Positions 14,262 through 17,440 of a stretch of 17,440 bases of DNA are shown here, piece after piece (within the stretch, counting starts at the first letter, position 1; every line of letters starts with the position of its first letter). The notes beneath the pieces were generated by a model. That model searched no databases. It saw only the letters and a program-made list of their open reading frames with translations, and was not told the origin of the DNA. This DNA comes from Gammaproteobacteria bacterium (lineage in GTDB: Bacteria; Pseudomonadota; Gammaproteobacteria; Steroidobacterales; SZUA-146). A program made the translations under genes and the position numbers. Where the stretch lies: NCBI GenBank assembly GCA_003228965.1, contig QIGP01000086.1, forward strand, positions 1 to 17,440, written 5' to 3'.

Positions 14262-16148
14262 ATGGCTGACATCTTATTAACCAGTTTGAGCGCGCTACTT
14301 ACGTCGCAACGGGCTCTCGCAACAATCGGGCATAATATTGCCAATGTGAATACACCAGGCTACTCGCGTCAACGCGTGGAGCTTGGCACGCGCATTGCTG
14401 ATATTTCCGGTTCCGGTTCCATCGGTAACGGTGTGCAGTTGTTGAATGTCACTCGCAGTTACGACGTTTACCTGGCGGGCGCCACGCGCTCCAGTCAAAG
14501 TGCGTTTAACCGACTAGACGTATTTCATTCGCTGTCTTCAAGCATCGATAACTTGTTGTCGGACGAAAATGCAGGTATCGCGCCCAGCATGCAGGAATTT
14601 TTCAGTGCGGCTCAAGACGTTGCGAATGATCCGTCATCGCTGCCTGCAAGACAGGCCTTTCTGAGTCAGGCTGACGGCATTGCCGATCGATTCCAGACAA
14701 TGGCTGGTCGAATTCAGGATATGGAAAGCCAAATGTCGGCGCGATTGCAGCAGGAAGTAGACGATATCAATGGATTGGCGCAGTCGATAGCGGATTTGAA
14801 TGAACAAATTATCGGCTCTAATATCGGCAATGGGTCACCTAATGATTTGCTGGATGCCCGCGACCGTATGCTTGATGATTTGGCTTCAAAAATAAACGTC
14901 ACTACAACCAGTCAGGAAAATGGGTCTGTCAATGTACAAATTGGTAGTGGTCAAGCTCTGGTGATTGGAGATAACGTGTCCAGGCTGTCGGTCGGAGGCG
15001 ATGTGTCCAATCCTACCAGGCTCAACGTTATGCTCGATAATGGGCCTAATCGTACGGACATTTCGTCGAGTTTGTCTGGTGGAACCCTGGGCGGGATGAT
15101 GGATTTTCGTCGGGAAGTTCTGGATCCCTCAATGAACGAAATTGGGAGAATCGCGGTTGCCTTTGCATTTTCTGTTAACGCCCAACAAAACAGTGGCATG
15201 GACCTCAACGGTGAGCTAGGGACGGACTTCTTCAGCGTGGCCGAACCAGGCGTTATACCCGCGCTAAGTAATAATGGTGCCGCGAGCGTATCTGCCAGTA
15301 TCACCGACGTCGGCGCCTTGACAGGGAACGACTACAATTTAGGCTTTTCAGGTGGCGCGTACACGCTTAATCGCGCAGACACCGGTGAGCCTGTGGCGCT
15401 AACGGGTTCGGGCACGGTGTCCGATCCCTTTGTTGCCGACGGCGTTAGCTTTGTCACGGGTGGCACCCCAGCCGAGGGCGATACCTTTTTAATACGACCG
15501 ACCTATAACGCGGCTGCATCACTACAGAATCTGATATCTTCTGCGCAGGACATTGCTGCTGCCGGGCCCTTGCGCTCGCTTGCGAATATTGGGAACACGG
15601 GCTCCGGCAAAATTTCCGGTGGCACTGTTACGGACTCAGGCAATCCGCTGTTGTTATCTAACACCACCATTGAATTCACAAGTGCGAACACGTACAGCGT
15701 TAACGGTGCTGGCAGTTTTCCTTACACGCCAGACGAACCCATTGAGGTTAATGGTGCGACGTTCCAGATTAGCGGAGATCCTGCAGTTGGCGATTCGTTT
15801 ACGATCGAACCTAATACAGGTGGCGTGGGCGACAACAGCAACATTTTGTCCATGGCTAACCTACAAAGTGTGGGCATACTCGACGGTGGTAGTTCAAGCC
15901 TGACCAGTAGCGTAAGCCAGTTGGTAGCTGAAGTGGGAGGAGCCACGCGGTTGGCGGGAAACAATTTAACGGCGCAGGGTGCGCTGTTACAGAGCGCGAT
16001 GAATCAGCGTGATTCGGTCTCCGGAGTCAATCTGGACGAGGAGGCGGCGAATATGTTGCGCTACCAACAAGCCTATGAGGCTGCAGCTCAAATGATTGCG
16101 GTGGCAGACAGCATGTTTGCCACCTTACTGAATGCGGTCGGGAGGTAG
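14262..16148 (+). CDS. flgK: FlgK, hook-associated protein 1 (hook-filament junction)
   Basis: A 628-aa protein that forms the first junction zone between hook and filament; a FlgN client. N-terminal signature: G-H-N-I-A-N-V-N-T-P-G-Y-S-R-Q-R-V at 23-39. The conserved D1 helical region includes D-L-L-D-A-R-D-R-M-L at 195-204. The C-terminus has V-S-G-V-N-L-D-E-E-A-A-N-M-L-R-Y-Q-Q-A-Y at 586-605, diagnostic for FlgK. It is longer than enteric FlgK (about 547 aa). The extra length lies in two related beta-rich modules, about 355-413 and 466-518, each ending in G-D-x-F followed by I and P residues. The ribosome site is AAAGGAAA. It is spaced two residues' worth (three bases) from flgL. Confidence 0.96.
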   Translation: MADILLTSLSALLTSQRALATIGHNIANVNTPGYSRQRVELGTRIADISGSGSIGNGVQLLNVTRSYDVYLAGATRSSQSAFNRLDVFHSLSSSIDNLLSDENAGIAPSMQEFFSAAQDVANDPSSLPARQAFLSQADGIADRFQTMAGRIQDMESQMSARLQQEVDDINGLAQSIADLNEQIIGSNIGNGSPNDLLDARDRMLDDLASKINVTTTSQENGSVNVQIGSGQALVIGDNVSRLSVGGDVSNPTRLNVMLDNGPNRTDISSSLSGGTLGGMMDFRREVLDPSMNEIGRIAVAFAFSVNAQQNSGMDLNGELGTDFFSVAEPGVIPALSNNGAASVSASITDVGALTGNDYNLGFSGGAYTLNRADTGEPVALTGSGTVSDPFVADGVSFVTGGTPAEGDTFLIRPTYNAAASLQNLISSAQDIAAAGPLRSLANIGNTGSGKISGGTVTDSGNPLLLSNTTIEFTSANTYSVNGAGSFPYTPDEPIEVNGATFQISGDPAVGDSFTIEPNTGGVGDNSNILSMANLQSVGILDGGSSSLTSSVSQLVAEVGGATRLAGNNLTAQGALLQSAMNQRDSVSGVNLDEEAANMLRYQQAYEAAAQMIAVADSMFATLLNAVGR

Positions 16149-16151
16149 TTA

Positions 16152-17342
16152 ATGCGCATCTCAACATCCATGATTTACCGTCAGGGCACTTCGGCTATGG
16201 CTGAAGCCCAATCGGTGCTCGCGCGTACCCAGATGCAACTTTCGAGTGGGCGGCAACTGCTTAGTTCTGCCGACGATCCGGTGGCGGCAGCGCGTTTACT
16301 CCAGCTCGATACAGCCTATGCACAAACGCAGCAATATCAGCGTAATTCGGTGATGGCGCGCAATCGGCTTGGTACGCAAGAACAGGTTTTAAGTGATGTT
16401 GAGAATGTACTGTTCCGTGTTCGTGATCTTGCTATTCAGGCAAACAACGACACATTAGACAGCATGTCGCGCGCATTTATCGCCGCAGAAGTACGAGAAG
16501 CCAAAGAGCAGCTTGTACAGTTGGGTAACACGCGAGACTCTGAACGCAACTTTTTATTTGCAGGCTTCAAATCCCAAACGGAACCGTTTTCAATGACGTC
16601 GACGGGTGTTCGCTACAACGGCGATCAGGGGCAACGCCAAATTCAGATTAGTGACACTCGCACCGTAGTTGACGGTGATTCCGGCTCAGACGTTTTCATG
16701 TCAATTTTAAATGGAACAGGTGACATTTCGGTATCGGCCAATAGCTCCAATACTGGCACAGGCCAGCTTGGTGCGCGTTCGGTCAACGATGCCGCCTTAT
16801 GGGACGGTGAGGACTATACAATTCGTTTCACAGGTCCGGATGCCTACGACGTGGTTAATGGTGCCGGTGCCGTTGTATTAACCGGCAGTTATTCAGACGG
16901 TGAGACTCTGGATGTTCAGGGCGTTTCCATTGTACTGGGCGGTGTTCCGAACGCAGGCGACGAATTCAACCTTGGTCCCTCAAGGCAACAGGACATGTTT
17001 ACTACGGTGCAAAATTTTATTGATGCGCTAGACGCCAGCACTAGTCCCGCAGGCAATGCAACGTTACACAATCAGATAGGGAACGCTCTCGACGATCTTG
17101 ACCGAGGTATTGATAACCTGCTTGATTTTCGTACTCGTGTTGGTACGCGCCTGCAAACGATAGACGCGCAGGAAATCAGTAACGCCGATTTTTCGATCAC
17201 TCTCGCGGGAGCAAGTTCGCAATTGAGAGATCTGGATTACGCCGACGCCGTAACACGGCTCAGTCAGCAGCTGATAGGTCTGGAGGTGGCTCAACAATCG
17301 TTTGCACGAATTCAAGGTTTGACTCTGTTTAACTTGATCTAG
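16152..17342 (+). CDS. flgL: FlgL, hook-associated protein 3 (hook-filament junction)
   Basis: A 396-aa flagellin-like protein, the second junction protein; a FlgN client. N-terminal M-R-I-S-T-S-M-I-Y-R and the flagellin-type motif L-S-S-G-R-Q-L-L-S-S-A-D-D-P at 30-43. E-R-N-F-L-F-A-G at 131-138 is the usual FlgL/flagellin segment. The C-terminal helix ends in Q-S-F-A-R-I-Q-G-L-T-L-F-N-L-I, typical of FlgL. The central part carries one copy (about 219-276) of the beta module also found twice in FlgK, making it longer than enteric FlgL (about 317 aa). Its GGGAGG ribosome site overlaps the flgK end, three bases separate stop and start, so the pair is coupled. Confidence 0.95.
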   Translation: MRISTSMIYRQGTSAMAEAQSVLARTQMQLSSGRQLLSSADDPVAAARLLQLDTAYAQTQQYQRNSVMARNRLGTQEQVLSDVENVLFRVRDLAIQANNDTLDSMSRAFIAAEVREAKEQLVQLGNTRDSERNFLFAGFKSQTEPFSMTSTGVRYNGDQGQRQIQISDTRTVVDGDSGSDVFMSILNGTGDISVSANSSNTGTGQLGARSVNDAALWDGEDYTIRFTGPDAYDVVNGAGAVVLTGSYSDGETLDVQGVSIVLGGVPNAGDEFNLGPSRQQDMFTTVQNFIDALDASTSPAGNATLHNQIGNALDDLDRGIDNLLDFRTRVGTRLQTIDAQEISNADFSITLAGASSQLRDLDYADAVTRLSQQLIGLEVAQQSFARIQGLTLFNLI

Positions 17343-17345
17343 CCT

Positions 17346-17371
17346 GCACTATTCATGAGTGCGCTGGCACT
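17346..17371. repeat. Alternating short hairpins after flgL
   Basis: GCACT (17346-17350), AGTGC (17358-17362) and GCACT (17367-17371) can pair in two mutually exclusive ways: the middle arm with the first (7-base loop) or with the last (4-base loop). No T-run follows, so terminator function is not supported. The remaining bases to the window end show no gene start that I can support. Confidence 0.3.
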
Positions 17372-17440
17372 GCGTACTTAAGAAGGACATACAAGGTTGA
17401 AAAGAAAGTGGGCAATTTGACAGACTGCAGTACACACCGC

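Noticed and set aside
14951..15304. Minus-strand open frame of 117 codons inside flgK
   Set aside because: It is fully covered by a well-conserved gene on the other strand, with no ribosome site or motif.
17366..17380. TGGCAC after flgL as a sigma-54 promoter for the next gene
   Set aside because: The -12 GC is absent at the required spacing.
1..17440. CRISPR array, tRNA or rRNA genes
   Set aside because: No regularly spaced repeat series and no tRNA- or rRNA-like sequence was seen on either strand.

Overview
The window is the flg structural locus of a flagellated Gram-negative bacterium, most likely a gammaproteobacterium. FlgH (lipoprotein L-ring) and FlgI (P-ring) show an outer membrane. 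A flgA-flgM-flgN unit is divergent from flgBCDEFGHIJKL, and both sigma-54 type and sigma-28 type promoter sequences can be read. That combination fits the Pseudomonas/Vibrio/Alteromonadales style of flagellar regulation. The genus cannot be told from the sequence.

Layout. 2-2056 (+): the 3' part of a c-di-GMP enzyme (active-looking GGDEF, degenerate second GGDEF, intact EAL), cut by the window edge. 2228-2878 (-): a SprA-related putative metalloprotease with an HEQAH motif and a sigma-28 like promoter. 2939-4539: an apparent mobile unit, two ~110-bp near-identical direct repeats, each with 18-bp terminal inverted repeats (MITE-like), enclosing one AAA/P-loop ATPase gene (3242-4375) and no transposase. 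4581-6345 (-): flgN, flgM and flgA. 6346-6867: a non-coding divergent control region. 6868-17342 (+): flgB, flgC, flgD, flgE, flgF, flgG, flgH, flgI, flgJ, flgK and flgL in the usual order, all intact. 17343-17440: non-coding end of the window.

How the genes work together. FlgB, FlgC, FlgF and FlgG build the rod, with FlgJ as rod-cap/muramidase. FlgA chaperones the FlgI P-ring, and FlgH forms the L-ring. FlgD caps growth of the FlgE hook; FlgK and FlgL form the hook-filament junction and are chaperoned by FlgN. FlgM holds FliA (sigma-28) inactive until it is exported through the finished hook. The promoters match this order: sigma-54 like sites precede flgA, flgB and flgG (early/middle), and sigma-28 like sites precede flgM, flgK and the SprA-related gene (late). 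The c-di-GMP enzyme may link second-messenger level to motility, but this is inference from location.

The main non-routine signals are the MITE-bounded ATPase cassette dropped between flgN and a sigma-28 controlled gene, with its left end 1 bp from that gene's -35 box; the promoter evidence that moves that gene's start; a beta-rich module present twice in FlgK and once in FlgL; and inverted-repeat structure in the flgA-flgB control region.
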